This document shows, piece by piece, positions 9,601 through 18,760 of a stretch of 64,000 nt of DNA. Source of the DNA: Rhodopirellula sp. (lineage in GTDB: Bacteria; Planctomycetota; Planctomycetia; Pirellulales; Pirellulaceae); NCBI GenBank assembly GCA_002689655.1, contig NZHC01000070.1, positions 7,272 through 71,271 of the forward strand, in the 5' to 3' direction. Below the pieces are notes generated by a model. The model searched no databases. It saw nothing but the letters and a program-made list of their open reading frames with translations, and was not told the DNA's origin. The translations under genes were made by a program, and so were the position numbers. How positions within the stretch are numbered: position 1 is the first letter of the stretch; the number at the start of each line of letters is the position of its first letter.

Positions 9601-10450
9601 GACCATCGCCTGTGACGAATACTTCTCCATTAAGAGCAAGGATTCCTTGGCATGATTTAACTTTATCGCAATAAGTACGAACCTGCTCCGGAATGCCATC
9701 TTCATCTTTGTCGAATACGAGCAACAACGGGCCATCTTCCTGAGACAGGATAATATGACCAAACTCATTGAATGTCATAGCAATGATCGAACCTACTTGT
9801 TCATCACTCAGAACGCGCTGAACTCCAAAACCTTTCTGTATTTGAAATCGCTCGCGTTGCTCTGCCTGCTCTTCAGCTACGACATCGACGTCACGGTCCC
9901 ACGGCACTGTATCGCCGAGTTTTCCAAAGGCCGCTGCTGAACCCCAGAGACGATCGTTGAATAGAACTGTCTCCCACATTGGGCTCTCTTCCGTGCTTGT
10001 GCGCCAAGACGGGCTGCTACTGAACGTGTACCACTTTTCCGACTTTTCAGGGCGAATCGAAACCCGCGCAGCCATCGCTGCCGTTTTTCCATGCGTATTG
10101 ACAACTCGGACAGCAACGACATTGCGACCGACTTCCAAATGGTCGGTGATGTCATAATCCTGCATCTGGCGGGCCGAATTGCCTCGACCAATTGACTTGC
10201 CATTCACAAAGACTTCGTACTCATCGTCGGCTGCGATTTCAATTCGCCCAGCCGCCTTCGTACGAAGATTGATTGGTTTACGGAATAAACAGACTTCGCC
10301 CGGTGGGACATCAACGCCCACGCGGCTGCCATTCTTCCAAATCCACTGAGCCTCCTCAGCAGAAACAGCAGGAACATTCGCGACCGTGCATGTCGCGACA
10401 ACAAACAATAAACATAGTGAGCGGATAGGGCCGTCCATGGCAATATTCAT
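6650..10450 (-). CDS. giant secreted PVC-type c-haem protein with beta-propeller and HEAT-like repeats
   Basis: A 1266-residue exported protein of the PVC-type membrane-bound dehydrogenase/haem-binding family. After a signal peptide (residues about 10-32) comes a beta-sandwich, carbohydrate-binding-like domain (about 35-150, IEIAADDEYEVFVNGKSIG). Next is a glucose/sorbosone-dehydrogenase-like propeller (about 205-560: GPHGIRLGPDGMIYVVLGSH, APGGTVIRTNADGS, VTDLDVGPDGGMYF). Helical HEAT-like repeats span about 610-1080 (ELVRAKAAYMMGLHPDE, DLRVQRSACEAILRSG). The C-terminal cytochrome c domain has the haem site CAQCH at 1137-1141, with a likely distal Met in SIMPSG. The family is expanded in planctomycetes and is thought to oxidise sugars or polymers in the periplasm; the substrate here is unknown. 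It is a single-gene unit with its own terminator. Confidence 0.9.
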   Translation of the reverse strand: MNIAMDGPIRSLCLLFVVATCTVANVPAVSAEEAQWIWKNGSRVGVDVPPGEVCLFRKPINLRTKAAGRIEIAADDEYEVFVNGKSIGRGNSARQMQDYDITDHLEVGRNVVAVRVVNTHGKTAAMAARVSIRPEKSEKWYTFSSSPSWRTSTEESPMWETVLFNDRLWGSAAAFGKLGDTVPWDRDVDVVAEEQAEQRERFQIQKGFGVQRVLSDEQVGSIIAMTFNEFGHIILSQEDGPLLLVFDKDEDGIPEQVRTYCDKVKSCQGILALNGEVFVTGDGPEGAALYRLTDVDRNGTLEQVKAIVKFKGNGGEHGPHGIRLGPDGMIYVVLGSHTRYTGEGGPGDTLPESYEGDLLPRYEDPAGHGLGIKAPGGTVIRTNADGSVVERVAGGIRNAYDLVFHPNGGLFVHDADMESDFDTVWYRPTALYDVTEAGEFGWRTGWAKWPEYYYDRLPNLLETGKGSPTGAVCYEHYMFPARYHNSMFLADWSEGRILNVRLKPRGAGFIADSEVFLKGQPLNVTDLDVGPDGGMYFCTGGRGTAGGVYRVVYKGDIPDRMKKLGTGIAAAVRQPQLESAWARQEIASIKRELGNEWGQLVAGVAYSKDNPAQYRIRAMDLMQLFGPVPSEDLVLELSEAGNELVRAKAAYMMGLHPDEQSKKRLVEMLSDSDLRVQRSACEAILRSGALPATAEDLLPLLAEEDRSLVFVARRLLERMPVEDWRDDVLDSADPRISLVGMLALVNADPTAETCMEVLNRSSAMMAGFLSDADFVDMLRLCQVALHRGEISPDKVVALRNQIAEEFPAGDARMNHELIRLAAHLQADEVAERALEYIAGDDPEQDRTLVAMCLQFLSNDWTAEQRFQILKYYENAANEAKSNALSMYLMNATRDFAQSLSDQDVIAILEQGAVWRNAALAAIYRLPRPIDASTAEVLRKLDRELIANPKPGDIERRLRTGIVAMFATAEDEKSSAYLRGLWRTEPERRALVAMALAQKPDGDNWDYLVRSLNVLEDQTASEVIKALASVDVATDDPMAIRQLILLGVRAEKKGASFENVEALLEHWTGMQRPEKASDSMKPWQKWYAKANPDRVPAELPDPADSRWDFEQLVEYMDSDKGRFGDPAHGRIAFTKAKCAQCHQFGNYGEAIGPSLSGIGRRFTKREILESILFPAHIVSDQYASKRILTLDGRVLTGLVSQRSDENMELRDANNEVVVIKEKEIDQILPSNSSIMPSGLLDDLTLQEISDMMAYLGVVPPLEVATRP

Positions 10451-11126
10451 TCAATCGGAGGAACGTAGGGGTCCACTGAACAACGGAAGGTTAGGGCCGA
10501 CCCGCCGTTGGACGCAAGATTGATCCTGAAATTAAGCCACCCCCAAAATAAGGATCAGTGACACCGCCCACCGAGGATTCCCGCCCAAACGATACAAACC
10601 TCCCTTGGCTCTTCGCAGCCAACGAATCACGCACACCGAGTTCAAAAGATCGCAAAAAACATCGGAAAATTGGAACGCCAGCAGCCAACAGCCTCCTCGA
10701 ACCCGCCCCCGATAGCACCGCAGACCACAAGCTCTACGCAAAAACTGGCGACATGGCAAATGCTTGCAAAATGGCAAAACACAATTACCGCGCCGAAAAA
10801 GTTAGCTAAAGTAATCCCGCGGACTCTGTTCCGGTGCAGCAATACTGCGCAATCAGCCCTCCAATACAGATGCACTCTGGGATCAATCACAAAATCAGTG
10901 CAACTCAATCGCGACCACTCAACACCAAGGATTGCACCTCGGATCGAGTTCATGCAAAACAACAGCACTCGAACGAGATGCTTGAGAAACGCAAGTGAGT
11001 GAGTGAAGAGTGCTCACACAAGTCTTTGCGCAACAAAGCAAGAAGGCATGCCAGTGACTCCTCATTAACGAACTAGCCTGCAAGATGGCCTGCGATGGAA
11101 TGCATCAGCACAGTCGCAGCAAGCAT
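10451..11126. other. 676-base intergenic region without a convincing gene
   Basis: It lies upstream of the giant cytochrome gene and downstream of the RlmM-like gene, both on the minus strand. Several open frames of 60-110 codons exist on both strands, but they have biased, uninterpretable composition (runs of charged residues and Asn/Thr) and no ribosome site, and they overlap one another. A weak 6-base inverted repeat (CAACGG at 10481, CCGTTG at 10505) lies near the cytochrome start. It must contain the promoter of the cytochrome gene, and a small RNA cannot be excluded by eye. Confidence 0.5.
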
Positions 11127-12173
11127 TTACGCCATGGTGACCGCGAAACAAACCTCACATTTGTTTCTTGCCAACTGCCTGACTTGGAGGTGGGAGGGTT
11201 TCCAACCGACGATCCGTTCGAACCAGTTCTCGATCAGAGATGCCGATGAGTATTCACCAATTTTCAGTGTGATTAACAGGCCAACAAAATCACTTTGACG
11301 ATGAGTCACGATATTTTCGATGGTTGTCAGCGTCTGATCAGGTCGGACGTTCGAATCCACCAACAACCACTTTGCCCCTCGGAACTGCCGTCGAGGCAGA
11401 TCACCTCCCCGAGCGCGAATGTGCTGAAAGTTCCGGTGCTGGTCAATCCGAGGATCCATTTCTGCAGGATCGATGCCAATGACTCTCAGTCCAAGTTCAA
11501 GCAATCTTCCACAGGCACCACCGGGTGCACTCCCAATTTCGACAGCCAAATCGCCCGACTGCAAATCAAACCCGCTCCAGGTGATTGATTCCGCTGCTTT
11601 GTAATACGCTCTTGAGACAGGTTCGTTCAAAGGTTGTATTGGCTGCACAGCACCTGGCCAACGTGTGGGCCAAACGGTTGCGTCATGGACCCCCATGAAC
11701 CAATGCGATGGGTCGACGAGGACTACGTCCAAAACCCGATCACCAGGTTGGGCAATGCGATTTGGCGCGTCACACTTCAGCCATGTTTCTTTTAATCCAG
11801 AATAGACAACATCGGCCACCACAGTTGAGACTTCATCAGCTCCCGGCTCAAAACCAAACCGCCCGATCGGCAAGCGATCTTTGGGCCAAACATGAAGTTG
11901 GTCAAACTTCCGTCCCTTCGGATCATTTCCTGCAAGTTTCGATTCCAATTCAGCCACCATTGGATTGGCTTCAGCCCCACGCACTTGCCCCAGCGAACGT
12001 GAGGCGGTGCGCACAAAAATGCCTTCAGGCAGCGGTACATCCTGGTCGTTCTTGGCAGTTATAAAACCGGGCCTCGAAAACGCCAAACGCCAACCCTGCT
12101 CGGCCATTTCCGCTTTCACTACCTGCTCAGCGCCACAGGCACAAGACAACATTGCGAACGATGGCTTCATCAT
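11127..12173 (-). CDS. RlmM-like 23S rRNA 2'-O-ribose methyltransferase (FtsJ/RrmJ fold)
   Basis: A 348-residue SAM-dependent methyltransferase. The N-terminal part (about 1-165) resembles the THUMP-like RNA-binding half of RlmM. The Rossmann half begins at about residue 205 with LAVEIGSAPGGACGRLLELGLRVIGIDPAEMDP, the FtsJ-type SAM motif xDLGxxPGG. Candidate catalytic K-D-K-E residues include Asp in WLLVDSNV and Lys in LLITLKIGE. RlmM methylates C2498 in 23S rRNA; assignment to that exact nucleotide is inference. The first ATG (12173) overlaps the stop of the upstream amidohydrolase gene by four bases (ATGA), so the two are translationally coupled, although no functional link between them is evident. 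Confidence 0.8.
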   Translation of the reverse strand: MMKPSFAMLSCACGAEQVVKAEMAEQGWRLAFSRPGFITAKNDQDVPLPEGIFVRTASRSLGQVRGAEANPMVAELESKLAGNDPKGRKFDQLHVWPKDRLPIGRFGFEPGADEVSTVVADVVYSGLKETWLKCDAPNRIAQPGDRVLDVVLVDPSHWFMGVHDATVWPTRWPGAVQPIQPLNEPVSRAYYKAAESITWSGFDLQSGDLAVEIGSAPGGACGRLLELGLRVIGIDPAEMDPRIDQHRNFQHIRARGGDLPRRQFRGAKWLLVDSNVRPDQTLTTIENIVTHRQSDFVGLLITLKIGEYSSASLIENWFERIVGWKPSHLQVRQLARNKCEVCFAVTMA

Positions 12174-13378
12174 GGCTGGACCTCCTCAGACTCCATTTGA
12201 AGATATTTCACGAGGCGAGCTTTCACGCCCGGTATCAAGCGGCAGGCATTCTCGCAGTAGAGTTGCTGCAAAACGGAATCGGGCAGATTCAAACCGTGGA
12301 TCTGCCACATACCCTGAGGTGGCGGAACCTTTTCACTGTAGGCAAAAGACTCATCTGAAGTTTCAAAAAAACGCCAGTTGATGTGCAATCGGGCTTCGGG
12401 CCATGGTCCGTCTGTTCCAAACAGAATCCGATCTGCATATTGCATCAAGACGTTACGCGCCGTGAACGGTTGCCGCCCGAGTTCCGAAATTCTAGACGCG
12501 GTCTCGATATACAAATTGGGGTATTTGTCGAGCCATCCACTCACAACCCTGAGATCTTCGGAATGATTCGCAACGTGTGCCCCAATAAACTTTGTTTTTG
12601 GATGCCTGCCAATCACACGATTCCTGGCTTCCAGCAATTCACTTCGCGACGGATAATTCTCGCCATGGAAGCTCCAGTCAGGATGCCGACTGAGTTCTTC
12701 CCATCGCTCGTTGGTTTCATCAATCGGGTCAAAGAACGCCGCAGGATCTGCGGTATGGATGATGACCGGTATGCCGAGTTCTCCACAGGCCTGCCAGATG
12801 GGATCAAAGCGGGTGTCATCGACTCTGATCAGCGAGCCATCTGGGTTCTTATACTCAAGACCAAAACGCTTGAACAACTTCAAACCGCTCACACCGCTTT
12901 CAACGGCGGCGGCTAATTCACGTGCCGTTCGTTCCGCAAAACCAGCGCGATGACAGGCCCAACTTGCTGGATCATCTTCCGTGCCATCACCACGCCAGTC
13001 AACGTTCGCGAAGACGACAAAACGCTCCTTGTACTTACCCCAGAGGAATTTCATATGTTCTTCCAAACGTCCATTGAGGCTGCCATCCAATGATGCGCAG
13101 ACGGCAATCCCATTACGATCCATGACCGCTACGTAGTCATCGAGCGCCTGCTCGCTACTCCGCAACTTATAGAAAAAGTGAGTATGAACGTCGACCACGG
13201 GAAACGCGGCCTTGGTTCGGAGATGTTCTGCAACTTTCAGCTGAGGCCGCGGCCGGAAGTTCTTTAGCAGCAACTCGCGTCCTTCGCGTCCGTCAAGAGG
13301 CTCGGGAACGGAGGTATCCTGAGCTACCACCGCCCCCTGAAAGATCAGAAACAGCGTTAAAAATGCTTGAAACTTCAT
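12170..13378 (-). CDS. secreted amidohydrolase-2 family protein
   Basis: A 402-residue TIM-barrel hydrolase of the amidohydrolase-2 family, which includes decarboxylases such as ACMSD and lactone hydrolases. The start is set at ATG 13378 because it opens directly into a signal peptide (MKFQAFLTLFLIFQGAVVAQ); the 12 residues upstream in frame look spurious. Metal-binding signatures are VVDVHTHFF near the N-terminus, IIHTADP and FIGAHVANHSEDL in the middle, and the C-terminal Asp in LFGTDGPWPEARL. The substrate cannot be read from the sequence. It is the first gene of a coupled pair with the RlmM-like gene. Only 131 bases separate it from the divergent kinase gene, so promoters of both must lie in that short stretch. 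Confidence 0.85.
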   Translation of the reverse strand: MKFQAFLTLFLIFQGAVVAQDTSVPEPLDGREGRELLLKNFRPRPQLKVAEHLRTKAAFPVVDVHTHFFYKLRSSEQALDDYVAVMDRNGIAVCASLDGSLNGRLEEHMKFLWGKYKERFVVFANVDWRGDGTEDDPASWACHRAGFAERTARELAAAVESGVSGLKLFKRFGLEYKNPDGSLIRVDDTRFDPIWQACGELGIPVIIHTADPAAFFDPIDETNERWEELSRHPDWSFHGENYPSRSELLEARNRVIGRHPKTKFIGAHVANHSEDLRVVSGWLDKYPNLYIETASRISELGRQPFTARNVLMQYADRILFGTDGPWPEARLHINWRFFETSDESFAYSEKVPPPQGMWQIHGLNLPDSVLQQLYCENACRLIPGVKARLVKYLQMESEEVQP

Positions 13379-13509
13379 TCGCCAGATTTTCGCTACAATA
13401 GTCACGTAGAACACCTCGGATTAATCGCACCGTTTTCTTTTTGCATTACAGGTTGGGTGACAGCAGGTTTGTTCTTCGCTTCAACACATCGCAGGAATCA
13501 ACAGTAAGC

Positions 13510-15846
13510 GTGAACAACGACTCACAGGACCCGACCGAACACCAAACACTGGGCGGTCAAGCAACCAGCAAGAAACTATCAATGGAGGCGACAACGCCAC
13601 CCGCTGATGTTCCCGGCTACCGCCTTACACAGTTTCTCGGAGCAGGAGCATTCGGGCAAGTTTGGGTAGGCCGCGATCTCAACACCGGCCGCGATGTCGC
13701 CGTCAAATTCTACCTACACCGTGGTGGCGTCAACTGGTCGTTACTCAGCCGTGAAGTCAAGAACTTAGTGCAAATGTCGGCTGACCGATATGTGGTACAG
13801 GTACTGGAGGTCGGCTGGGAAGTTGACCCACCGTTTTATGTCATGGAACTGGTACACGGAGGATCGCTGGAAGACCTGTTGAAAGTTCGCCAACGTCTGC
13901 CGACGGATCAAGCTGTTGAAATGTTCCGAAAAATGTCCATTGGCTTGGACCACTGTCACTCCAAGGGTGTTCTCCATTGTGACTTGAAACCAGCAAATAT
14001 TCTGCTCGGCGACGAAGATGAGCCACGACTGGCAGACTTTGGACAAAGTCGCCTTTCCAATGACCAGACTCCTGCCCTGGGAACACTGTTCTACATGGCC
14101 CCGGAGCAAGCGGACCTCACATCATCACCGGATGTGCGTTGGGACGTTTATGCTTTGGGCGCTATCCTGTACCGTATGCTGACCGGAAATGCTCCCTACC
14201 GGGAGAGTTCCTTTGTCCAACAACTTGATACTGCTGGCTCACTCAAAAAACGCCTTCAGCGTTATCGGGAGTCGATTGTTTCCAGTGCCCCGCCCAAAGC
14301 TCATCTGGAATGCCCCGGGGTCGATCGTGCTCTAGCACGAATCGTTTCAAAGTGCTTGAACACGACGCCTGAACACCGCTACTCAAATGTACAGCAAATT
14401 TTGCAGGATCTTACCCGGCGTGATGCAACACGTGCGAAACGTCCATTGATGTTGCTTGGAATCGTGGGACCACTGCTGGTGCTTCTGGCCACTTGTTTCT
14501 TCGGGGCACGCAGCATCATTGAGGCCCGAAAAAGCACACTTATTGCGCTTCGTACGGAAGCCAAAGGAAGCAATGAACTCGCTGCGACCTTCGCAGCCAA
14601 AACACTGGAAAATGAAATTGATCGATATTTCCAAGTCACCAAGAACGAAGCCCACCGCTCTGAATTCATTGAACAACTGAAAACGACACTGGAGACCGAC
14701 CAAGTCGTGACTGCGCTGCTACAGATTGCTGACTTGGAAACCCCGTTGAAAACGCATGGTTCAACGTTGGCACGCGCCAAACTGTTGGAATTGGAACAGC
14801 AAAAAAAGCTGAACACAGCGTTGCAAAATCAACTAGCACGCTACACCAACCCTGATACCAACTCACGCAAACCGAGACTGGCAAGCATGTTTGTCACCGA
14901 CAATCGGGGCACGATCATCGGAATCGCTTATGAGAATACGGACGAGATCAAACCAGAAGAAAACAGCGTTGGTAAAAACTTCAGCTACCGCACTTACTTT
15001 CATGGCGGACCCGTCGACAAGTCCAAACGCACAACCAGCATTCTAGAATCAAGCCCCATCGCCTCAACCCACCTTTCTGCCGCGTTTCAAAGCACGGCAA
15101 CGGGACTCTGGAAAGTCGCGATCAGCACGCCGATTTATTTCTCCGACAAGGATTCCCAACCAGACGCCATTTTCGTCACGACCGTAAATCTTGGAGACTT
15201 CGAATTACTGCAGAATGAAGGATCTTCTGACCAGGTCGCCGTGTTACTGGAATCGCGTGAAGACCGTGCAGAGGGCACGATTCTGCAACATCCATTGATG
15301 GATACCCGACGCAATGCTGGGATCAAATCTGGAGACCAAAAGTACCAAATACCCCCAATGCTGATGCAGCGACTACTCACCGGCAGTGACGTTGATTACG
15401 AAGACCCCTTGGCAACAGCTGAGGATGGCTCCTCCTACGAAGGTCCGTGGATCGCAGCAGTACACTCTGTGAAGCTTCCGCTCGATGAGGACGAGGAAGA
15501 AAACAAATCCAGTCCGTCAACACCATCGATAGCGAGAGACCCGCCGCCGCCGCCCACTGAACTACCCGAGGGAGCAGTCAGCGAGACCGATGAACAAGCA
15601 ACAGACTTGTTGGTGCTAGTTCAATACCGCCTCAAGAAAGTAAACGCCCCAGTGTTCGAAATGCAATCCGCACTCCTCCGTGAAGGAGTGGCCGCAATTA
15701 TTTCGATACTGGTTGTCACGTTGACACTCTGGTTCTTTGTCCAACGCGTCGGTCGGCCATACCGCGAAACCGACGAAAAACTCGAAGATCCCAAGAGCAA
15801 CAAGACGATTTCTGAGCCCCCTGCCAAGACCATCTCATCACGTTAG
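13510..15846 (+). CDS. receptor-type Ser/Thr protein kinase with an extracytoplasmic Cache-like sensor
   Basis: The cytoplasmic kinase domain is complete: glycine loop LGAGAFGQVW, ATP-binding Lys in DVAVKF (about K66), catalytic loop HCDLKPANIL (about 156-163) and metal-binding ADFGQSR (about 175-181). The Arg of the usual HRD is Cys, so it is a non-RD kinase. A membrane helix follows at about 312-332 (LLGIVGPLLVLLATCFFG). A roughly 400-residue extracytoplasmic region then holds a dCache-like fold (FVTDNRGTIIGIAYEN, SVGKNFSYRTYF, TGLWKVAISTPIY). A second helix lies near 727-745, with a short basic tail. Thus it is an outside-in sensor kinase. Start uncertain: GTG 13510 has AGGA upstream; TTG 13441 and ATG 13582 are alternatives. 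The ligand is unknown. Confidence 0.88.
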   Translation: MNNDSQDPTEHQTLGGQATSKKLSMEATTPPADVPGYRLTQFLGAGAFGQVWVGRDLNTGRDVAVKFYLHRGGVNWSLLSREVKNLVQMSADRYVVQVLEVGWEVDPPFYVMELVHGGSLEDLLKVRQRLPTDQAVEMFRKMSIGLDHCHSKGVLHCDLKPANILLGDEDEPRLADFGQSRLSNDQTPALGTLFYMAPEQADLTSSPDVRWDVYALGAILYRMLTGNAPYRESSFVQQLDTAGSLKKRLQRYRESIVSSAPPKAHLECPGVDRALARIVSKCLNTTPEHRYSNVQQILQDLTRRDATRAKRPLMLLGIVGPLLVLLATCFFGARSIIEARKSTLIALRTEAKGSNELAATFAAKTLENEIDRYFQVTKNEAHRSEFIEQLKTTLETDQVVTALLQIADLETPLKTHGSTLARAKLLELEQQKKLNTALQNQLARYTNPDTNSRKPRLASMFVTDNRGTIIGIAYENTDEIKPEENSVGKNFSYRTYFHGGPVDKSKRTTSILESSPIASTHLSAAFQSTATGLWKVAISTPIYFSDKDSQPDAIFVTTVNLGDFELLQNEGSSDQVAVLLESREDRAEGTILQHPLMDTRRNAGIKSGDQKYQIPPMLMQRLLTGSDVDYEDPLATAEDGSSYEGPWIAAVHSVKLPLDEDEEENKSSPSTPSIARDPPPPPTELPEGAVSETDEQATDLLVLVQYRLKKVNAPVFEMQSALLREGVAAIISILVVTLTLWFFVQRVGRPYRETDEKLEDPKSNKTISEPPAKTISSR

Positions 15847-15944
15847 CACACCACGAAGCGAAATCGAAAGGAAAGGCCCTGAAATCACACGGCAAAGCCC
15901 CATTCATTCTGCGTAGCACCCTGCTCGCGAAAGGCACGACCGTC

Positions 15945-16955
15945 CTAAGAGCTCGGCTCGTTGATCACATTGCGTAGCATCTGCCCAGTCAGAGCACGAC
16001 AACAAGCCTCGGCCCCTTTACGACGCATATCAGCAAGCCCTTCTTCGCAGTAGAAAGCCGAATGTGGGTTGATAATCAACCGCTCATGTGCAGGATGATT
16101 CGAATCGCGCCACGCGACCAGCAGCGGGTTCTGCGGACTCGGCGGCTCCTCGGCGATCACATCAATCGCAGCTCCTGCCAGACGCCCTTCTTTGATCGCT
16201 GGAGGGATCGCTGCTGTATCAACGACATCACCGCGTGACGTGTTCACCAGATAGCTACCCATCGGTAACCACCCCAGCGTCTCAGCATTGATCATATGGT
16301 GCGAGTGCTCGTTGAGAGGGCAATGCAAACTCAGCACAAACGACTCACTCATCAGTTCCTGCAAAGACTCGACGCGTTTGACTCCAGTGGCCTTATCGTA
16401 GCCGTCTGGTTTGAACGGATCATAAAAACGAACGTCCATCCCCATGGCCAAAGCGCGTCTGGCAGTCGCGGTGCCAATTCTTCCTAAACCGACGATGCCA
16501 AAAACACGTCCCCGCTGCCGATAAAGCGGAGGAGCCACGTGGTACATCCAGGGATCGGGCTGCGAACGCATTCGAAGATTGTAAAAGTTGATTCCGCGAG
16601 TTAACGCAAGAGCCATCCCAATCGCAGAATCCGCGACCTCTTCAGTCCCATAGTCCGGGACATTGGCCACTGGGATTCCTCGTTGCCCTGCGAGAACGTG
16701 GTCCACATTGTCAAATCCAACCCCACACCGAACAATTAACTTACAACAATTAAGTCGCTGAATTGTTTCAGCGGATAGAGCTAAGTTGTGATAGAGCATC
16801 ACAGCATCTGCTGAATCGATTTTCCCATGAAGTTCACGTTCGTCATAGGCATCGTACGCTTCAACGGTAGCGACACCTTCCAACACTTCACGCTCTATTT
16901 CCAAGGAATCATTAATAAAGTCAGTGATTACAACACGTGGTTTCTCAATTGTCAT
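15945..16955 (-). CDS. D-isomer-specific 2-hydroxyacid dehydrogenase (CtBP/phosphoglycerate-dehydrogenase-like)
   Basis: A 336-residue NAD(P)-dependent oxidoreductase. The Rossmann motif is GIVGLGRIGTATARRA. Signature blocks include LIVRCGVGFDNVD, VPDYGTEEVADSAIGMAL, VLSLHCPLNEHSHHMI and LVNTSRGDVVDT. The catalytic Arg is in VNTSRGD, the Glu in VIAEEPP and the His in INPHSAFY. It most resembles the CtBP-like branch; the substrate is not readable. ATG at 16955 is chosen because AAGGAT lies 11 bases upstream and the 16 residues before it are not family-like. It lies 48 bases after the altronate-dehydratase-family gene on the same strand, suggesting a shared role in sugar-acid metabolism. Confidence 0.88.
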   Translation of the reverse strand: MTIEKPRVVITDFINDSLEIEREVLEGVATVEAYDAYDERELHGKIDSADAVMLYHNLALSAETIQRLNCCKLIVRCGVGFDNVDHVLAGQRGIPVANVPDYGTEEVADSAIGMALALTRGINFYNLRMRSQPDPWMYHVAPPLYRQRGRVFGIVGLGRIGTATARRALAMGMDVRFYDPFKPDGYDKATGVKRVESLQELMSESFVLSLHCPLNEHSHHMINAETLGWLPMGSYLVNTSRGDVVDTAAIPPAIKEGRLAGAAIDVIAEEPPSPQNPLLVAWRDSNHPAHERLIINPHSAFYCEEGLADMRRKGAEACCRALTGQMLRNVINEPSS

Positions 16956-17003
16956 TTCGAATAATATCCTTCGATTTGTAGCTGCTTGTTCAAATGGCCC
17001 CAA

Positions 17004-18566
17004 TCAAACGGTGGGCCCAACGGTCCAAGGTACGAACTCGTGGTCGCCAAATCCTTGCATTTCACTGCATGTCTGCTGTCCACTCGCGACACGCAAAGCA
17101 AATTCAAAAAAATCATCTCCAACGGACTGCAATTCCCGCCCCTCGAGTACTGTCCCCGCATTCAAATCCATGTCTTCTCGCATACGCTCAAATAGGTCGG
17201 TGTTGGTAGCAATCTTGATCACAGGCGTTGGCTTGCACCCATAACAACTGCCACGCCCCGTGGTGAACATCACCAAATTCGCGCCACCTGCTACTTTCCC
17301 TGTCACGCTCGCCGGATCAAATCCAGGCGAGTCCATCACAACCAGACCACGAGCATCCATTTTCTCACCGTACTCGAACACCTCCTCCAACGCCGTGCCA
17401 CCGCTCTTTGACACTGCACCGAGCGACTTTTCTGTGATCGTGGTCAGTCCGCCAGCTTTGTTACCCACCGACGGATTATTGTCAATTTGCCCACCATACC
17501 GGCCCACATATTCCTTCCACCATTCAATTCGGTCCAGTAGTTTCCTTGCCACGTCCTTGGATCGACTCCGTCGTACCAGAAGTTGCTCTGCACCATAGAG
17601 TTCCGTGGTTTCAGAAATTACGGAAAGCCCACCGCAGGCAACGATTCGATCTGAGACTACGCCAACGGCAGGATTGGCGGTCAAACCTGAGTAACCATCA
17701 CTGCCTCCGCATTCGACAGCCAGACTCAAGTGCGATGCATCAACGGTTTCCCGTTCAACCTGATTGGCCCGATCGAGCACCTGCTCAAGCAACGCATCAG
17801 CTTTTTCGATGGTCTGCCGAGTGCCCCCTTCAGTCTGCATCGTCAACATGGGTATGCCACCATCTCGGGTCAGTTGCGTGCCGTCTGGAGCATGTAACGA
17901 AACGACACCATGATGCTGTTGAAGATACCCCCCCGTTGTTTGCTCACAACCGAGACCGACCACCAGACATCCCCCGACATTGGGATGCTGCGCGTAACCC
18001 GCCAGGACCCGACCAAGCATCCTGTGTTTGAGCCCGTTGTATTCGAGAGCACAACCAGTGGTATGGGTCACTGCAAAGACACCGTCCACATTGGGCCAAC
18101 GTTGCATTCGCTCTTTGTGAAAGCGGGAAACCACCTGATGACAAACCGTTGCACTGCAATTCACCGTAGATACGACGGCAACGTAATTCCGCGTCCCTAC
18201 GCGTCCGTCAGGCCGGCAAAATCCGTTGAATGTCCGCAAAATCCGCTCAGGCGACGGCGGCGGATTAATTTCGCTCAGATCATCTGAAACGACGTGATGG
18301 TCGGTCAAATTTTGAGTATGAACGTGTTCTCCGGGACGAATCTCATTTGTGACCAGCCCGATGGGCTGCCCGTATTTGACGATTGATTCACCGACTTGGG
18401 CTCCACTGACAGCGATCTTATGGCCGGCCGGAATATCGTGGGCCACCACCAAAGTTTGCCCCCCCATTTCAATCGCGTCCCCGCGTTTGAGCGGTTTGGT
18501 AGCAACGGCGACGTTATCAGCGGGGTCAAGTCTGATCAGCCCGGATTTTTCTGTTGCCTGTTTCAT
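17004..18566 (-). CDS. UxaA-family (altronate/galactarate-type) dehydratase
   Basis: About 520 residues, the full-length fused form: an N-terminal SAF domain (about 10-90, LKRGDAIEMGGQTLVVAHDIPAGHKIA) and the UxaA/GarD catalytic region (about 115-520). Typical motifs are RPDGRVGTRNYVAVVSTVNCSATV, VFAVTHTTGCALEYNG, GLGCEQ, QTEGGTRQTI, ECGGSDGYSGLTANPAVG and the C-terminal FTTGRGSCYGCKPTPVIKIATN. The family dehydrates altronate, galactarate or related sugar acids to 2-keto-3-deoxy acids using iron; sulfolactate lyases are related. ATG 18566 follows GCGGAAC and matches the family length; the 59 codons upstream are not family-like. It is the first gene of a probable operon with the hydroxyacid dehydrogenase and is divergent from sucC. 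Confidence 0.88.
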   Translation of the reverse strand: MKQATEKSGLIRLDPADNVAVATKPLKRGDAIEMGGQTLVVAHDIPAGHKIAVSGAQVGESIVKYGQPIGLVTNEIRPGEHVHTQNLTDHHVVSDDLSEINPPPSPERILRTFNGFCRPDGRVGTRNYVAVVSTVNCSATVCHQVVSRFHKERMQRWPNVDGVFAVTHTTGCALEYNGLKHRMLGRVLAGYAQHPNVGGCLVVGLGCEQTTGGYLQQHHGVVSLHAPDGTQLTRDGGIPMLTMQTEGGTRQTIEKADALLEQVLDRANQVERETVDASHLSLAVECGGSDGYSGLTANPAVGVVSDRIVACGGLSVISETTELYGAEQLLVRRSRSKDVARKLLDRIEWWKEYVGRYGGQIDNNPSVGNKAGGLTTITEKSLGAVSKSGGTALEEVFEYGEKMDARGLVVMDSPGFDPASVTGKVAGGANLVMFTTGRGSCYGCKPTPVIKIATNTDLFERMREDMDLNAGTVLEGRELQSVGDDFFEFALRVASGQQTCSEMQGFGDHEFVPWTVGPTV

Positions 18567-18760
18567 TTTTGTTCCGCGGTGCATCATCTTTTTAGAGCCG
18601 AAAGGTGGTCGAAACCGACTTCGAGCGGGTATGTTTTGGGAATGATCGTAAAAACTTCGAGCGAGGACGTCTTGCCCGTGGTTCCTGACCTCAATGCTGG
18701 TGCTTATATTCCGATCATCGCAAATCTGTACGACGCGACCCAACAGCTAAGAATCATTCG

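Noticed and set aside
10558-11002. Open frames of 80-110 codons on both strands in the 10.5-11 kb gap
   Set aside because: They overlap one another, lack ribosome sites and have low-information composition; treated as chance.
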